A stretch of 64,000 nucleotides of DNA from assembly GCA_023014485.1 (NCBI GenBank), contig JAJOZX010009074.1, positions 1 through 64,000 on the forward strand, read 5' to 3'. A program made the position numbers and the translations under genes. Source of the DNA: Bathynomus jamesi. Taxonomy: Eukaryota; Arthropoda; Malacostraca; Isopoda; Cirolanidae. The first letter of the stretch is position 1, and the number at the start of each line of letters is the position of its first letter. This document shows, one piece after another, positions 61,315-64,000 of this stretch. The notes below the pieces were generated by a model that saw only the letters and a program-made list of their open reading frames with translations, was not told where the DNA came from and made no database searches.

Positions 61315-62896
61315 CAGGGTGTTTCAGGAGGAAAGGTCAATACTTCGGGAGGTGATAGTATCGGTCATTGAGAAAAAAAGTTCATATGAACATGTGTCTA
61401 ATTCTGAATGGTTACGGAGATAGAGCTGTTTGAATCTGATGCGCGCGCAGCTCTTCCTCCCCCTTCCCTCCCCTATAACCTTGAACCATGTAAGCTGTAA
61501 TGTAAGCATGTAACATAAGCCAATCGACAGCTGACTGTTGTGAGTGACATTGTTTGGTGTTTGAAGCAGTGTTAAGAATGCCACACACCTTCAAACATGC
61601 CGAATATGCAGATATAGTGTATGTCTACGGTTTTTGCGATGGAAGTGCAACAGCTGCTGTTGCAGAATACCGTCGACGGTTTCCGAACCGCAGAATTCCG
61701 GATCGAAGAGTGTTTACCAGGGTTTTCAACACATTGCGTGAGATTGGTACACTTCCCAGCGCTCATGTTTCATCTGAACGTGAAGGTCAACAAGATGTGG
61801 ATGAAGTGGAAAACATTCTTCAGTTGGTAGAGCGTAGTCCTACTACTAGCTCACGAAGAATTTCTACACGTCTCGGTGTACCACACACAAGAGTATGGCG
61901 AACATTACGTGAGGAAGGCTTGCATCCATATCATGTACAGCGTGTACAACGCCTTCAACCAGGAGACGCTGACATGCGACTGGAATTTTGTCATTGGGTA
62001 AATGCTAATCGCCGATTGCTTCGATTAATACTGTTCACCGATGAAGCTGCTTTCACCCGTGACGGTATCAACAACACTCGTAACTCTCATCGGTTGTCAG
62101 ACGAAAATCCAAATGCCACTGTGGAAACAAATTTTCAACATCGCTTCTCTGCCAATGTGTGGTGCGGTATCATCGATGATCAGCTGATTGGCCCTGTTAC
62201 TTTAGAGAATCGTCTTACAGGACAAAGTTACCTAGAATTTCTGCCAAATGAATTGCCAGGACTATTGAGGATGTTTCTTTGGCTCCACGCGCTAGTATGT
62301 ACTTTCAGCATGACGGAGCTCCTCCACATTCTACCCGTCTCCCGTCTGGTGATGCAATACCTAAATCAAACTTTCCCTGGTCGATGGATCGGCCGCGGTG
62401 GTCCCATTCAATGGCCACCAAGGTCTCCAGACCTCTCTCCGTTAGATTATTGTTTGTGGGGGGTGGATGAAAAGTCAAGTTTACAAAAGAAAGGTGGATA
62501 CACGAGACGAATTGCTCGCGCGCATTTTGGATGCTGCTGCCAGCATAAATGAACGTCAAGATCAACTCAGACGAACAACACGCGATCTTCGCACGAGTTG
62601 CAAAGTGCATTGAGGTTGACGGTGGGATTTTCGAAAACGTATTGTAAACTGTAACAAATTTGTCATTTCTGTATCTGATACCATTCAAAATGCCAATGTT
62701 TAAACATTAAATGTTAGAAACAGTAATTGGTTTCTCTTTCTTGATTAGCATTAACAATGCTTTTGTATTTGTAGATTCAAACACCTCTATCTCTGTAACC
62801 ATTCAGAATTAGACACATGTTCATATGAACTTTTTTCTCACAATGACCGACACTATCACCTCCAGAAGTATTGACCTTTCCTCCTGAAATACCCTG
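61315..62896 (+). mobile_element. Mariner-like transposon (family M2), nearly intact
   Basis: Inverted repeats of about 120 bp (CAGGGTGTTTCAGGAGGAAA; right end the complement). The ORF starts at 61578 ([20 protein letters not shown]) and covers [19 protein letters not shown], then a shifted stretch that in the next frame reads [14 protein letters not shown], then [20 protein letters not shown] and CLWG. Frameshifts at about 62265, 62345 and a G-run at 62457 break it, after which [20 protein letters not shown] continues to a stop at 62612. All three catalytic regions are present, so it was active recently. Confidence 0.85.
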
Positions 62897-62924
62897 TGTG
62901 TATATATATATATATATATGAAAA

Positions 62925-63800
62925 GAAGGACCAACACAACAGCAAACATTTTCGTTTATTTTTTGTACTTCAGATGTTTCGACAAATCTTTTGTCATCAT
63001 CAGTGAATTATAAATCTTAAAAACTTAAAACAAAAATAAGAATAAATAATTAAAATTAAATCAAGACAAAAGAAAATTAAAATCATTAAAATTAAATCAA
63101 ATTAAAATTACCTTAACTGGTAAATACACAATAATTACGTCAACCTCCATATTCGGCAAATACTGAGAGAAAACTGTATGATCAGTTACACTGGAAGGTA
63201 TGAAAGTAGGTTGGTTGGTTAGAAAAGCTGTAATTTGTAAGATGAACTTTGTTGTTAATGGAGGGTTTGTTTCTATAGATGCACAAAGATTCTAAAATTC
63301 GGAGTTCTGTGAGGTTATTGGTTCTTGTTAGAATTTCGAACTGAGTTTCGTGAAGGGGATGGTTCTAATTACCGATTGTGGTGGGCTACTGAGTAGACGG
63401 TTAGTAGGGACTGATAAGCCCAAATGTTGAGAAAGGCGTACCTCCAGATAGAGTTGAGTACTACCGATATTCGCAGCCTTACAGCTGTCGCACGTGTATT
63501 TATAGACAACATTAGGGCATACAGTTTTGGGGAATTTGTCTTTGAACTTTAAAAAATTTGATAATTTAAGTTGGTTGACGAGAGCGAATCTAAAATTTAT
63601 TTGGGGATAACTAGACTTAAGCAGTTTGGACACTTCACTTCGAATATGTAATGATAAATAACCATAAAAAGGTAATTGAATATATCTGGTTTCTTTTTGT
63701 ACTGTGGTTATGGGGAGTTTAGTATTAAAAGTGTTATTTAAAAATTTCTATAATTGGTTGTCAAAAAGATTAGAAGGGTCGTAATTATTAATAAAGTATA
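62925..63800 (-). mobile_element. Second Penelope-like element, 3' part (GIY-YIG domain)
   Basis: Leftward 63633-63328 encodes VCPNVVYKYTCDSCKAANIG with STQLYLEVRLSQHLGLSVPT and NRLLSSPPQSVIR, a GIY-YIG endonuclease of Penelope type with the CxxC pair, distinct from the element at 40 kb. The RT is absent. A frameshift follows IRT. The 3' end near 62930 carries a hammerhead-like motif. (TA)n runs on both sides. Confidence 0.8.
62969..63007 (-). ncRNA. Hammerhead-ribozyme-like motif in the second Penelope element
   Basis: Minus strand: TTCA - CTGATGA - U - GACAAA/UUUGUC with loop AGA - GAAA - CAUC - TGAA. Helix I is TTCA/TGAA and helix II is perfect, but an extra U sits between CTGATGA and helix II and helix III is minimal, so activity is uncertain. 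Confidence 0.5.
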
Positions 63801-63815
63801 TATATATATATATAT

Positions 63816-64000
63816 AGACCGTGCATGGAACAAGGAACTTCTCTAGGAAAATTAAATCAACTATAGTCCGAATAAGTAATGGTAAATGACAAATACTATA
63901 GTTTTTTCTTTTCCATGATGCTAGCCCGACGTGGGCAACGGGTCACTCGCAAAGAGGTCCAAAAATATAGCTTCCCTCACCAGCTATCTGCAAAGCAGAT
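63816..64000 (+). repeat. Dispersed repeat X, copy 3 (runs off the window)
   Basis: GACCGTGCATGGAACAAGGA through TCACTCGCAAAGAGG to TCTGCAAAGCAGAT, about 90% like 44118-44310. Preceded by (TA)n. Confidence 0.8.

Overview
This is a eukaryotic, transposon-rich invertebrate genome window, most likely arthropod. The main clues are a split host gene with GT-AG introns, many (TA)n, (CT)n and (ATT)n microsatellites, tRNA-derived SINEs, CR1-like LINEs, Penelope-like elements, mariner and hAT transposons, and a Polinton. The exact taxon cannot be read from the sequence.

1-8.7 kb: most of a Polinton/Maverick (adintovirus-like) element. The N-terminal part of protein-primed DNA polymerase B reads leftward off the window edge. 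A tight rightward cluster follows: packaging ATPase, a small GG-plus-hydrophobic-tail protein, a conserved 244-residue protein, a retrovirus-like integrase with a chromodomain, minor capsid (penton) protein, a basic pVI/pX-like protein, double jelly-roll major capsid protein and an adenain-like protease. All rightward genes are open, so the element looks young. To the right, a 482-bp tandem duplication carries a small leftward TATA-driven gene, probably of two exons, intact in one copy and broken in the other. Short scrambled Polinton scraps lie at 9.3-9.5 kb.

9-12.2 kb: 108-bp tandem repeats, a dimeric tRNA SINE, microsatellites and a GC-rich minisatellite.

12.2-61.1 kb: one host gene on the + strand, a Golgi carbohydrate sulfotransferase of the chondroitin/HNK-1 type (Sulfotransfer_2). 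I can place six exons (12232-12393, 33859-33971, 49709-49838, 53189-53396, 54403-54668, 60821-61101). Splice phases agree across the last four. The exon that should carry the 5'-phosphosulfate-binding loop, expected between the second and third placed exons, was not found. The introns are packed with nested transposons: a CR1-like LINE split by a second LINE, which is split by a 5.3-kb DNA transposon with about 360-bp terminal inverted repeats, which is split by a mariner and another LINE; at least six elements with clear 8-bp target duplications (hAT-type) and one with a 9-bp duplication (MULE-type); two copies of an unclassified zinc-finger repeat gene; and a Penelope-like retroelement whose inverted ends both carry hammerhead-ribozyme-like motifs. 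A 183-bp near-perfect palindrome capped by a tRNA T-arm-like sequence sits at 47.2 kb. The last intron holds a roughly 2-kb-arm inverted repeat.

61.1-64 kb: a nearly intact mariner-like transposon, the 3' part of a second Penelope-like element with a hammerhead-like motif, and a dispersed repeat that runs off the edge.
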